DNA of 64,000 bases from Microvelia longipes (taxonomy: Eukaryota; Arthropoda; Insecta; Hemiptera; Veliidae), in assembly GCA_018340805.1 (NCBI GenBank), contig JACMZG010001913.1:18659430-18723429 (forward strand), given 5' to 3'. A program made the translations under genes and the position numbers. This document shows positions 25,545-38,778 of this stretch, one piece after another. Numbering within the stretch: the stretch's first letter is position 1; each line of letters begins with the position of its first letter. The notes under the pieces were generated by a model. The model worked only from the letters and a program-made list of their open reading frames with translations, was not told where the DNA came from and did not search any database.

Positions 25545-26375
25545 TTGTCTGTATAGTCAAAGACTGTGTATAGTCAAGACCAGAGACTATAGATACTTAA
25601 ACAGTAAGACAGTCGACTCAATGGTGGGAAAATTTGGATTCCGGTCGACGCTAGCGCTGTGGCGGACCTACCTTTCAATTGAGTGGGCGTGTCTTAATTT
25701 CCCGCTTTATGCCCACAGTCAGTTTGAAATTTAATTTTTATACATTGTATAGTTACACTTCTAACTAACCCTACCACTTTAATCTTACATAAAACGCTTC
25801 TGATTACTTTCAAGTTTTTTATTCAAGTAATTTATTAATTTAATTGATTCAATCAGGTAATAATGAAATAGTGGCTAAAGTTTACACGTGGTAGAAGATA
25901 GATTTCGGTATTTAATGCAGCCTGCATTTTAATTACATCGGCAAGATGAGCACATGTAATTTAATGTAATTACCTGATAAAATCGACTAAATCAATCAAT
26001 TAATTAAATGAAATTTACACTTATCTGCCATCAGTAGCGTTCTCTGGAAGTTTTAAAAAAGCTTCTATTTACTTTTAGTATCTGAATTTTTGAAATACAG
26101 AACATGCAACGGCGAACCGTTTTTGTGAAAAATACATACAGAAAACAATGATTTTATAATAATAATAAATGTAGCTGTCATAACCAAGAATTGTCATGGT
26201 ATTCATAAATTTAAGTATAAAAATATAATCAGTCATTTTTGGAAAAGCTATTGGGGTTAGTTCATGAGATGTCCGCACCGGTCCGCCGCAGCGCTATTTT
26301 AGTAGCTTGCGATAATCGAATCCAAACTTTTCCTCATTTAAGTTAACCCCCCCCCCCCCTGGTCAAGACTCCAAA
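25545..26375. mobile_element. inverted-repeat element with C-run next to one end
   Basis: 'gggaaaatttggattccggt' (about 25625) and 'gcgctgtggcggacc' (about 25655) are found as reverse complements near 26290-26335 ('ggtccgccgcagcgctattt', 'cgaatccaaacttttcctc'). Weaker matches continue outward ('gtcaagac'). The interior contains a second, shorter inverted repeat around 25830-26010 ('attgattcaatcaggtaat' and 'attacctgat'). A C-run of about 13 lies at 26347 beside the right arm. No transposase was seen. Confidence 0.6.
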
Positions 26376-26540
26376 TGATTAAGTGCTTAATTTTTCATTT
26401 AAATTGATAGCTTACCCAATTAATAATTGTCTTTAATAGAAACCATATTTTTAATTTAAGACATTCAATTTGCTCTTAAATTTATGGTTCTAGATACCAG
26501 TTACTTTATTATTGTTTTTAGAAATTTTGTTATATTCCTA

Positions 26541-26612
26541 ACAGTGTGATATCTACAAATTTGTCTAAATAATTTAGTGCAAGCTTAAAAAGTGCTGAAT
26601 ATCACAAAAACA
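26541..26612. repeat. dispersed ~70-bp cassette, solo copy
   Basis: 'gtgtgatatctacaaatttg', then 'tctaaataatttagtgcaag' and 'gtgctgaatatcacaaaa', nearly identical to the two copies embedded in the minisatellite at 15260-15470. The ends form a short imperfect inverted repeat (TGATATC and GAATATCA), which would fit a very small MITE. Confidence 0.75.
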
Positions 26613-26639
26613 CTTGGTATTATATATAAATACGAAATG

Positions 26640-26840
26640 ATGAAAAAAAAGTTCTGAGATACCAGTACCAAATTTTACAATTTAAGCTTTAGTGATTTGT
26701 AATTTATTTTTTTACTAAACCAAGGATTTCTTTTACAAAATATAAGAATTTATGTAAATAAATATAAAATTTAAATAAAGATTAGAGTTATAAAAAAAAA
26801 TCTGATTTTTAAGTAAAATACTAAATAAGACACAAGTGTT
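26640..26840 (-). repeat. diverged repeat, inverted counterpart of 31465-31700
   Basis: Its reverse complement shares the ordered words 'acttaaaaatcagattttttt', 'ataactc', 'taaattctta', 'tttgtaa' and 'gaaatcc..ggttt' with 31465-31620. Divergence is high. The family and full extent are unknown. Confidence 0.45.
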
Positions 26841-27904
26841 CTTGCGACATTTTGAAAAAATATTTCAATAAAATTGATAAATAATTTTAGAAATATTAAG
26901 CAATTTAGCTTTAAATTTAATTACACTAGACGAACAGTGATAGAAGTCTTAGATCTAATTTTGACCTAGCGGGACAAAATCAATTATTATTTAAAATATG
27001 CATGAAAATGAACATTTAAAATTATTTCAAGGCTTATATAATAAACAAAGAAAAATATAAATTTTAATAAAAAATATTGCACTGAACCCTAGAACATCTA
27101 TCTATGTCAATTTTATGAATATGTATTGAAAACTGGGGGTATCGCTCAAACCAATAATTTTGTTTCCCCATATTCCAGGTAATCTTTCTCTTTACTGAAA
27201 AATTTCCAACTGATATATGAAGAGTTAACATTTAAGTATTGTTAAATTTTCCCCCCGTTTTTTTTATGGTGTGATAAGTAATAAATGTAAGTTTTTTGTA
27301 ATTGAGTAATTTGAGGGGTCTCTAAAAAGTATGCCTCCAAATGACCTTCGATAAGTTATACCCACAACACATAATCCAACTTTGAACTTTAATTTTACTT
27401 CTTATTTAATTTTAATATCAATTAAATTAATGAAGACTTTAGTCCTTTTTATTAAAATTTATTGAAATAAATTGTTGAAGAGCGTTCGCCAGGGATTGTA
27501 ATAGTCAAAAAGCTCTAAAGTTATTATTTAATTTTAAGTCAAAACTTCTATTTACTTATGATTTCTTAATATCTGATTTCGGTTTCGATTCTTAATTATT
27601 AGAACTGACAAAAGAATTGGAAAAATACTCTGATGCCAAACAGATTAGCTATAGAGTAAAAATATTATATAATACTGTATTGAATTGATATTAGTGATTT
27701 ATAAATGATGATAATATTTAACTATAGTTAAAACAAATCTAATATAAACCAGTCATTAATAATAAGAATATTATTTATAAGACTAACTTGTGTCTCTAAT
27801 TGTTTAAAAATATGCTTTATTACAATCGAAGTTTATGTTTTGTGAGATTGTTTGAATAATAACTGCTCTTTTTCTTTTTTTATTTAATTCTTTTTTAACA
27901 TTAT

Positions 27905-28580
27905 TTACTTGGTGTACTTATTTATTATGTAAAGGTATACACTTGTGTTAACTTTCAACTCAAACTTGTACTTTGTATAATTTTCCGATTTTTTTACAAT
28001 TTTTTAAAAAACATTCTCTAGTCATTTGATAATAATGCATATAATGAGATATAGTCTTATATATAGCTACATGCGTGCCAAATCTCAAATTGATAAAACA
28101 TTTTTCCGCGTTTTATGATTTTTTCAAATTTTGGCTGAGTCATTATTGCAGGATAATAATGATAATATAATAATACCATACTTGGTAGTAAACTTGGATC
28201 ATTCTTTTCCATTCTCTTCTTTGTTTGCTACTCTGAGCCAGGTCACACCTCCACTCACAGTCCTGAACTCTTCATCCCATCTTTTCCTTGGTTTACCTCT
28301 TTTTCTTTTTAAATACCTGGGGTACCACTCTAATATTTTTTTGTCCACCTGTCATCTGAAACTCTAGCTATGTGGCCAGCCCATTGCCATTTCCTTTTAG
28401 AGATAATTATTCCAACGTCTCTAAGCCTGTTTGTTTTGCAACCACATCTTTGTTTTTTTGTCTCTTTACGAACTAGAAAATCACTCAGGTAGACAATAGA
28501 AAACACTGCATAGATAATTTCGGTGACATCCTGGTTTCAGATTTGTTTGCAAACACTAACTCATTTTTTCCATAAACGGG
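27905..28580 (-). repeat. composite repeat family, 5' part, interrupted by RTE-like fragment
   Basis: 27905-28125 ('acttggtgtacttatttatt', 'gctacatgcgtgccaaatct', 'tttttccgcgttttatgatt') and 28480-28580 ('ctggtttcagatttgtttgc', 'aaacacta') match the two parts of the minus-strand copies at 56820-57335 and 59460-60085. A reverse-transcriptase fragment fills the gap. No 5S-like segment or tail is present at the lower-coordinate side, so this copy lacks the 3' part. Confidence 0.65.
28131..28475 (-). pseudogene. C-terminal fragment of RTE-type LINE reverse transcriptase
   Basis: The minus strand reads NRLRDVGIIISKRKWQWAGH, then IARVSDDRWTKKILEWYPR after correcting one frameshift in an A-run near 28335. 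It continues KRKRGKPRKRWDEEFRTVSG and GVTWLRVANKEENGKE, then stops near 28165. This series is typical of the C-terminus of endonuclease/reverse-transcriptase proteins of RTE-like LINEs in insects, often misannotated as craniofacial development protein 2-like. It is a short 5'-truncated dead copy inside the composite repeat at 27905-28580. Confidence 0.85.
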
Positions 28581-31500
28581 TATGATGAGAAAAGAAAACA
28601 AACATATTTAACTTTTTAACAATGTACGTCAAATTGATATATGATGAGCAATAAAAAGTGTTTTTTATAGATAAGTGTCGTTCTAGGGATAAAATGTGCT
28701 CTATTCGTACTTATTCCACTGTCCTTCTTTTAGGTTTCTAATTTAACACCCTCTAGATTTTAACATTTTGCAAAATACATGACAATAATTGTAATACTTT
28801 TTAACTGATTAATACACATAGATTTGAGCAGTATATCACATGATATAAACACATACACTCCGCCAAGAACTAATTGTTTATCCATCCGCAGATCAAGTAT
28901 TCGCACTTTATATCACATACTTACTGAATTAACTAACTTATCTACCACACAAAAATAGACTTCAAAACCTAAAAACTCCTTTCTTTATAATCTTCTCTAT
29001 TCAGCTATGCTACACACATAATAAATAAACCACAAAAAATACAACCTTTAAATCACGTTTAAGGACTCACCCATTATGCTTAACGTGTTTTAATTTTTCC
29101 TAGAACTAAAGTGACTTCACCACAAATACGTTTATTCTATTTTTTTTACTTATTTTCCTCATGAACTTAAGGACTCACCCACAAAGTCATACGATTTGAT
29201 ATATGTTTTGCCTGAATTTTGCCAAGGAGAAATTCACACACGGGAGTATGACTACTCATTTTAATTGTGGAATTTTTCACTAAGAATAAATGACCATGTA
29301 ACGTCATTAGATATTTTCTGTCTAACAAACTTTACTAGAGGGGGCATAGATATCTATGTCTCCTAATATATGAAGAGGCATAAGAAAACTAATGAACTAA
29401 GGTGTGAACCATACAACCCTCCAAGAAACAAAAAAATATACCACACAACAACAGCGAATCTGTGCGTCTTAAGGCGCACATCAGAGCTTAACAAGCTAGT
29501 ATATTTTATAGAATATGTGAGGATCTTATTATAATCTATGTCATTTAATCATAAGTATATAACATAAATAAACATAATGAAATATAAATTTAATTAATAA
29601 ATAAAATAAATTAAACACAAACCTAAAAAATCAATACCAAACGCCATCATTAAATAAAATAAAAATACTTTATGACAAAAAACTGAGCAGTGAAGTTAGA
29701 ATACATAGCTGAATAAAACACAAAGTATCTCCACAAATCGTTTATTATTATAACACGAGCCAGCTTCGATCTATCACATACAGTGGACCACAGGGTGAGA
29801 AGGAAAAGCATAGATTAATCGAAGACCCTTTAGTGTTGAAGTACATATTAGCGGACGGTTCTCTCTGTATAAATACTGTGGGTGCGTTATTTACACTAAC
29901 CTACGAAGATATTAATAAATCACACAGACACAGAATTAAGCATATATAAAACTAACTACCTGTACTGAATTGGTAAAGACACTATTATTTATTCATTCAA
30001 CATGCACACAAACTTTCAACACACACCAAACTTACTCACCACCATCAAAAACACATATTGCACACACCACGGGCAGACGACAGATATTATCCTATATTGA
30101 GTCTATTCCAACACACACATTCTCTACATCCACACATAAACCAGTCTAGTTTTTACACACATGGTACCACACTTCAAGGAAAAACTAATAGCACAAGACG
30201 TTATCCAGTTTTGACGTTGAAAAACCTAACATATACGCCACGGCCACGCATCCAATCGTGCTCATGACATCTACATCCACGTAGAAATAAAATCGTTGCT
30301 AAGACTATATAGCACACATACATGAACACTAGAGGCCTTATAACCACACCACATATCTACAGTCTATATTTCACCTGTGCCTGGAAACTCTGCGTTTTTC
30401 TCCTCTTCTTTTCTCACCCTACAACCCGCTGTTCTGGTTTTGCCGGTTCGCGTTTGAATTTCAGATTACTTCTCGTTACACTCACTCTAACTCATCCGGT
30501 TTACTCAGTTAAATAGACTCACACGTCTCGCCTTACAATTACGGCGCTTCTTTCCACCTCGCGTCTTTTCATTTTTGTCATTCTCCGACAATAAATATAC
30601 AACGCAACAAGAGAACAATCAGTCGACGTCGAACAAATCAAAGAAATAATAAAGGGAAAAATCATAAGCTTGACACGAAGTTAAATTTTCCGAACATGTT
30701 ATATACTTATAGAATAATATAGGATCATTTGGGATCTATCTCATTCATAATACCTTGCCTTCTCGATACGCTTCTAGTCACCCAATTATTGTTTCTTCAA
30801 CTTCTTTTTTATTCATATCTGGCTAGATGATCCGCGCCTCCATGCTGCTTCTTGAATAGCGTCGTTTGAAATCATTCATTTCAGTTGTTTTTGGTGAGAG
30901 ACTATCTCTTCTTTCTCGTCCTTTTCACATCCCATGAACCAACTCCACTTTACAATACGCTCATATTTTAACGTGGGTCCTCAGGTATTGCATCACTTAC
31001 TCTTCCAACGTTCACGAAAATAAACAAAAGGTAATTTAGATTTATAGGGTAACTAAATTGCCAAATAATATATTTTTAAATATATAAAATATTATATTTA
31101 ATTTTTTCTTTATGTATTATTAAACATTACATATAAAATCTTATACACAAATTTACAATTTTAAAAATAAATAGAAATGTAATAATACCTTCATCATCAA
31201 TTACTTTACTTATACAGATATTGGAAATTATTAAAAAATATTATAGTACTAAGTAACATAGTGATCTAATTAAGATTCAAGAAAATAAATACCTAATAAA
31301 ATCTGATTCATATACTAAGAATTTGACTAGTATACAAATTTAAAGAGCCATAAATATGCCATCAATAATATCTCTTGACTTTAATTTTGTCCAAATTTTA
31401 TTTGTACATAGTGACATCACAATTGATCGACAGAACCATAGGTTGATGAGTCTGGACTATTTTCTAGATAATTTGTAATATTTAACTTAAAAATCAGATT

Positions 31501-34500
31501 TTTTTTCTTCTCTATAACTCATCTATATTTCTTTATTTATTTTTTGTTAATTTTATATTATTACATTAAATTCTTAATATTTGTAAGAAATCCTGGGTTT
31601 GTAAAAAAATAATTACCAAAAAAATGTGAATATAAAGCCTATAAAAAAATTGTATAAAATATTGAGTATATCATGGTATCAATCTAGAAACGTATCTTTT
31701 ATTCACCTCATTCAGTAATTTATTATAAAATAGCAAAAAAAAGGATTTATGTAGATATATAAGCCTTGCTAATCTAACTTTTTTACGATAGAAGTCCTCT
31801 AGCCACTAAAATATTAGGACAATGGTGTAAGGATATCACGAGAGCGGCTGTTAGGAATATACAAATTTCAAAACCTACTTTAGCATAATAATACTGATTA
31901 TACTAAGACCTATATTAAGACGACAAATTGGAATGTGCCTCTTAAAAGACAGTGCATTAAAACTATGGTTTCTATCTAAAGGGAAGATACAAAATAAAAA
32001 TAGATACAAATATTTGGGTATTCATAATAGGTCTACATATACAAGGGTGGGTCCACTTTATAACGGGATATCGCTTTGGAATAGAGTAACGTCATTAAAT
32101 ACCAGGTCATAATTTTATCTGAAACTGATCAGAGATATATGAAAGTCACTAATTTTTTGTGTAGGGTTGATGGTTATGTTTTCCTAGACTGTGCGTATGA
32201 CCAGTCCCACTCTATAGCGCCATTGAACTTAACAGATGTCATGGATTATGGACAAGAAGTTTTGTACATGTATATGTATGTATGGTCCAATAGAGTTGAA
32301 ACCGTCTTAACGTAAGCTATGTGGGCGAACACTACATTTCTTAAATCAGTGATGAGATTTATTCAAAATAATTTCTATTTGATTATACTTTTATAAATAT
32401 ACAAAAAAATCTAAGTTTGATAATTATTTAAAAGACACTATAAGGTTGTTCTATGAATACTTAGCGTTGTTTACTAGTCGTAATTACACAAGTCGTGACA
32501 TTCTTTTCTTTTCTGTTACTTCTGATTGTTTTACTCATAACTATACTATTTCGTCTCCCCTATGGCCAGTCGGGCATAGTTCCATGTCTAAAAACTTACA
32601 AAATGAGGAAAAAACTTCATGTAATTTGGATAGTTGTTGGTTTTTTGAAATAGAACATCATCGGAATATGATTGCATACAATTAATCTAAATGTATTTAA
32701 GATTCTAAATCTTGTTGTGAGCTATTCAGGCCATTATTCCCAAAAGACCTAACATGATATAAATTTGGGTTTGAAAGAAGATGCCTTTAAGATGAGGACT
32801 GGGAATCAGCATTATGATGGATCCTAGGCTATTACTTCACGACGAAGAAAATTCACGGCGGCGTCGTATATTACATTTTTAAACTGTATGCTCTAATATT
32901 TTTACCAATTTATTTGCATTAAGTATTGGTTTAAATTTTATTCTATCAATAAACCTACAGATAGAGATACAATTAACGGTAATGAGGGGAAGTGACACCG
33001 AGCGTGAGATACTAGAGTGAATCGTACATTAATACTAATAAATAATATATATAACATAAAGGTGGGGAGTCTGTGTAGAGATAAATAATTTGTCAGAGTA
33101 AATACCGAATTAGTAGTACATAGATGAAACGTAAATAAGTAGTTAAACCTTAATATAATTAACATTTGTCAAGGATAGATATAATGTAAGTGAGACCATA
33201 AAATAATTATATACAATAATATATAAATAATAATATAATAAATAAGTAACAAGTATGAGATAACTATTAAATAATAAATATTATTATATTACAGAAGTAA
33301 AACATAATTTAAAAGGGATGTTAATTATATCTTTATATATAAGTATATTGTACGTATTATGTCTTAATTCTTCATTTACTCATCTATAATAGAATAAAGT
33401 AGTATTAAGATTTTCTAAACATACATTATTTATTCTTGTTCCAATCTTATTACCTTTAAATACTAATTTACTAAAGCTTGTATTTTTCGACAAGCGTTTT
33501 TCAATTAACTTTATTTGTCTTCTATACATTTATCTATTCATTGATTTTCCTGTCACCGGGTGATTTGTTTGTTTGCCCTCGTAGTTCCCTACTCGCCTTT
33601 GTTGATCAGAGGTATATTATCTTTTTAAGTTTACATATGTGTTCTCCTTTTAATTAATTTTTTCAATATTTACTTGGTAGCCACGTTGGGTGTAGCTACT
33701 CTTTTCATGTAAGTTTTTCATTATTATTTATTAACTTAATTTAAATTTTCCTTTTAAATTTAATTAAATTCTCTTTACTTTTTTCCTAATTAACCTTAAT
33801 TACAGCTTCCCTTTTTTCCTTTTTAGGGTTTTTTTGACTTTATGACGACGGAGATATTAATCTCTGATTTCTAAGTTTAAATTACAACCTCAATTTTTAT
33901 TGTAAGTTTATTTATATTATTTTTTAAAAATTAATTATCATTTGTAAATTTTAATAATTTAATTTAGTATTTGATTTGTTTAAAAAAAACTTATGTTATG
34001 GTTTTTCTCATTTTGTATGTTTTAGACATGAATATGCCCCGATGCCTAGGGGGCGAAATATAGTTTGGTACATGGAGTAAGGAGTGTGTTTTTTAGTATT
34101 CCCTAGAGTGTCTTTTAAATACATTATTATGGATAAAGGGAACAAAAAGAATGTTAAAATCTAGTTTGATGTTTTCATGTATATTAAATTTGTATTCTAT
34201 GCTAAAATTTTATCAATGTCACATTTACCAACTAGTTTTTTAATAATATACACCTAGTTTATTGATATAATTTTATGGATTTTGGCCGAAGCAAAGATAC
34301 ACTTAACTACTAGAGGGAGGTTAACTACGTAGTCTTCTGGTACCACAACCCTGGTTTGACCAGGGACCAAATACATCCCATAATTTGTGCGCCAATATAG
34401 GGGGGTTGGAATGGGGAGTCTATAGTCTATTGTACTTGAAGGATTTATGATTATGGTACCTAATAGAAATAGCAACACTACTGGATCCCTTATTACTGTG

Positions 34501-34860
34501 CTTAACAACCCGAGTCCTTCCCCTAGTAGTGTAAGTCTGGTATCATAATATTGGCATATTAAAATTGAGGTTGTAAAAAAAATTACGACAAATATAATAT
34601 TTCATATAAATATTTCCTCTAACTTTTTCAAAAATCACGTTTACATGTTTGACACATCAAGTTTGTCACATATTGACAAAAGAAAATAAAAACAACAATA
34701 ATTTAATAAACAACAAAAAAAGAAACAAATAAATAATTAAATCGAATATTGTAAAAGTATAAAAATAAATATACATAAATCAAAACTTAAAAATTCTTGG
34801 TAACATTTAAAATACTTTTATGACAGTTAAGTATAAGAAATATAAAAGATAAATTAAAAG
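28580..34860. other. long unassigned AT-rich stretch
   Basis: No gene recognised. 29990-30320 is rich in CA/ACAC words. 31465-31700 is a diverged copy of the repeat at 26640. 31790-32700 is less AT-rich and has an 80-codon open frame (32446-32685) without known motifs. 34270-34520 is GC-richer with a minus-strand open frame of 84 codons, again without a recognised domain. All short frames are consistent with chance or very eroded elements. Confidence 0.4.
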
Positions 34861-34865
34861 AAAAC

Positions 34866-35074
34866 AGTGTCTCCACAATAACTTGTTATATTTAACAAAG
34901 CCTTCTTTTGGTCTTAGAGACCATCATCAGTGTCTGAAACAATTAAGTATGATGACTAAGACAACATTTTTTTAGTCTTAGTCATCATACTTTATTGTTC
35001 TAGACATTGATGATGGCATGTAAGACTGAAAGTTGGCTTTGTTAAATGTAACAAGTTATTGTGGAAACACTTTT
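34866..35074. mobile_element. foldback element with ~95-bp arms
   Basis: 'gtgtctccacaataacttgt', 'tttaacaaagcc', 'ggtcttagagaccatcatca' and 'agtatgatgactaagac' in the left arm recur as reverse complements in the right arm, in reverse order, around a centre near 34970. It ends about 15 bp before the second copy of the 1.2-kb repeat. Confidence 0.9.
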
Positions 35075-35088
35075 TGCTTTCAATTCCT

Positions 35089-36286
35089 ATTGTGAGACTC
35101 CACGGCTCAATTTAATCAAATATATAAGAATTAGATTTATCGCACATTTAGAACACCACTTGGTTACAAACACAACACACAGAACTACTAAATTTATTTA
35201 CACTAAATTTAATCTTTATTATAAACATTCGGAATACTATCTTTACTTGGTCTCAGAGTGGCATGAAATAAATAAAATTTTTACTTTTAGAGATTTGACT
35301 TGTGAGATTTAACATTTTTAAAATTCATTTTTAAAACCATTTTATTTTTCAATTTAACAAAAATATTACAATAGCGGAGTATTTATTTTATGTCACAAGG
35401 TAAATTTACTGGAATAATACTTCGCACATTAGTATTAGGGACTATATATGCATACAAACACACTCCCACTCACACACAAATATATATATATATTATTTTG
35501 ATTGTTTTTAATGAAGTTATTGTATGCTCAGATAAAAAATTATTCCTTGATAGTTATAATTTACCAAAATCAAAATCTCACAGTAAATTCTTAGACAATT
35601 ATTATTCCACTGTAGGTGTATTAAGAAAAAGATAACCAAAATCAATTAAAATCCCTTGTTTTATATAATAAATAAAACACTTTAATTTAAAAAAATGTTT
35701 TAATTATTATTTCTCTAATATCACAATAAAATTAGTTCTAATATCATTTTATTCTGATATTAGACAAAGTATAATTAAAACAAGTTTTTTTAAATTAATT
35801 AAAACAATATCACAAAATGTTTGTTAAAACAAACATTTGTTCTTTGGACAAATAGACTTAATGAAAAAGTAATATTTTTTGATTAGGTTATTATTTTGTA
35901 TATGCATATGCCCCTATGTTACAATAATGATTCAAATAATTTTTAGGGAAACCTTGGCTAAACGCTCTACTTTTGTATATATTAAGATGTTAAAAAATCT
36001 ATTATTAAGTTATAAATATTTATGAGGTGCCTAGAAATATATAGCGAAATACAGTAGCAAAAGTTTGACATTTGAATACATTCATAAGTTATACTACAAT
36101 TATTCAATTTATTCCTCAAAAACATATTTGGACTATTTATGCATTTTTGCACTTTTACTGTTCTTGAGAATAAAAACTCAGCGTATTTTTTAGGTACCAT
36201 CATACCTAAATGTTAATTAATAAAATAAATATACTTACTAATCTTGCACTTATATTATAACTATATCTATACTAAAACTAATTTGA
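35089..36286 (+). repeat. long interspersed repeat, copy 2
   Basis: Same start and end points as 13507-14796 and same orientation. This copy is about 90 bp shorter, with a short TA tract and only four Cs where the first copy has a 13-C run. An 83-codon open frame (35061-35312) crosses its left boundary and is therefore unlikely to be a real protein. Confidence 0.8.
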
Positions 36287-36783
36287 ACACTGATTTATAT
36301 CCTTTTAGTTAATTTGAGAAAAAAATCTTCATAGTTGAAATCTACAAGCCAAATTTGATTTAAGCATTATTGTATTTTAGTGTCTAATAAAGAGCACCAA
36401 TCTGAAAAATTCAACATAAAATTAGTTTCATTTAGCAAATTAATTCTACTTAGTGATTTTGACTAATAACAACCAAATTATACAGGAATCTTTGTTTAAA
36501 ATAGTTTATTAATATTTTAAAATATCAACTGATTTTATAAATGTTTTTTGTTAAATTTTCAAAGAGAGCAGTATTTTAGTAGTCATAAGGACTAGAATTA
36601 AATTAGGGGTCTCCCACAATGGCCTTGCAATATTAACATTCTTGAAAGGTTACACAAGATATTTGATCGTTATGTATTCAATCTGCATGTTTATATAAAT
36701 TCAACGTTATGTTTTTGTCTTTGAAAGTATAGCTTATAATATTTGATGTAACCATAATCCTATAAGTATAATATTCTATGATA

Positions 36784-38275
36784 CACAGAGTGAACCAAAA
36801 GTCCCCCTTCCTTCTTAAATTTTGAACTGTTAGACATAAAAAAATGAAACTTGGGGTACTTTTTGTGTTAAGGGAACTTCTATTTGGTGTTTTAGTTAAC
36901 TTTGGTGTCCCGCGCAACACCTGATTTTTCAAAAAAAAATAGGAAAAGTAAATTGGAAGGTATACATTTATTGGGCTTTTAGGGATCTAGGGATGATTGC
37001 AAGGGATAATAGAATCCTGTATATTTTTGTCAAACACCGCGATATTGGCGGGAATATGAGCCCAAAGTTTAAAAATAGGGCATTTTAAGTCAAAATTGAA
37101 GCTTAAGGGTTGACATTTGAAAGAATTTGTATTTGGTATTTGGAATTTGGTATTTAACCATAAAATTAAGAGTTAGTAAGAGTTATGAGTAGTTAGTTAA
37201 GAGTAGTAACCTTGCATTGTATTAAAATTGAAAATATAATAAATGCTTTGTGATTTGAAGCCATAAATAAAGTATTTATACTATTTGTCAATTTATAGAA
37301 TTTGACAAGAGTATTAGAAGGGTAACATTTTATTGGGCTTTCTAAGCTCTAGGGATAAATACAAGACATTTTGCCCCTTGAATATTTTGGTCTAAGACCA
37401 CTATTTTGTCGGGAATAAGTGCTAATTACTCATTTTAACTCAAAATTGAAGCTCAAGTATTGACTATTGTCAATTTTGCAAAATCTGCTATTGTATGGGA
37501 CACCTGAAGTTAAGTTAAAAATAGTATATTATTTTACAAGACTGTAAAGAACGTCTTTTTTACTGTGGCAACTATATTTACTGTCCAGCGGAGCGAGACA
37601 GTACAAGGAGCCAAGATAGGAAAAATCCATTCCCAGTCGTGTAGCATTTGCTATTTTTTTGCGTGTAGTAATAGGAAACAACTATTTAGAAGAATTCTGG
37701 CAGCGTATTTTTAATGTTTGAATCCCTATCCTTGATTATTAAACAGTTGATAATAAATAATTAATAACTTACTTTCCGAAAATAATAAAAATTCGTAAAA
37801 CAACATTGTTCGATTATTTATTTGATAAACTTATAAAAGTAAGAATAACAAGGAAGGTAATATTATATAATAATAAGGTAATAATATAACCTTGTAGTTA
37901 ACTACTGGCGCCCACTTAGACATTTGAAGAACTTTACCAGCGACAGTATAAAACTCTTTTATTGTCGCTGATAGTAAAAAAAACTACGAAACTGTCACAG
38001 ACAGTAAAAAACTCTTTCACCAACTTCTTTAAGGATGAAAAATGCCTACTTTACAGCTGCCCAAAAAAGTTATATTTATTTAAAAATAAAATAATTATTT
38101 ATTTATTCTGTATTCCGCAAGTATTTGTGTATTTGTCAATGTTTTAAGAAAATCAAGATAATTGATTTGAAATATCCACCAAAAAAAGGTCCCCTTAAAC
38201 AAATTTATGTCTAATTAACAGTTGAAAATTTGAGAGAGAGGGAAGACTTTTGGACCACCCTGTTTATACTTACAA
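36784..38275. mobile_element. terminal-inverted-repeat element, family X copy 2
   Basis: The left end 'agtgaaccaaaagtccccct', then 'cttcttaaattttgaactgt' and 'tagacataaa', matches the reverse complement of the right end ('tttggaccaccctgttt', 'cagttgaaaatttgagag', 'tttatgtctaatt'). Two internal segments, 36960-37110 and 37325-37480, are direct copies of each other ('tgggctttt..ctagggat', 'cgggaata', 'gtcaaaattgaagct'). They also match segments of the element at 22912-23788. The centre (37560-38010) has short CTGTC/GACAG repeats. No transposase was seen. Confidence 0.75.
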
Positions 38276-38638
38276 TTAAGTTAGGTAAGACTCAGAAGTC
38301 AAATAGTATGCCATTGTGAGTGACCACTAAACATTTTTACTCGATTTATCTCAAAATTACTTTTAAAGTATTAATAACTATATAAGAATGACTATATAAG
38401 AATTAATAAAAAACACTGTTTCCTAATTATACTGCTTAAAAATTAGTTTGGCTTATATAAAACTATAAAAACTATTCAAACTTTAACTCACCAGTTTAAA
38501 ACTAATCAGTCAAAAATTTTTTTATTACATTAAGATTATTTATTAATTTTGTTCTACAATATTTTGTCTTGTAAGTTTCTACGCTTTTAATTATCTACTT
38601 TGAAAAAAATATTACAATGAATTTTATTTCCAAAATCT

Positions 38639-38778
38639 GAGGTCTATTAATAAAAGCTGTTGTAATATTATAACAGCTAAAATTATTCATTGAGGTGAAA
38701 AACTCAAATTTGTGATTTATCATTCTAACCAAATTTTTAACGGCTATAAGATGTTAACAGTTTTTAGAAATAGACCTC
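38639..38778. mobile_element. ~140-bp foldback MITE
   Basis: GAGGTCTATTAATAAAAGCT at the left is matched by the reverse complement of 'tttttagaaatagacctc' at the right. The arms continue as 'gttgtaatattataacagc' against 'cggctataagatgttaacag'. Short, non-coding and AT-rich. Confidence 0.65.
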
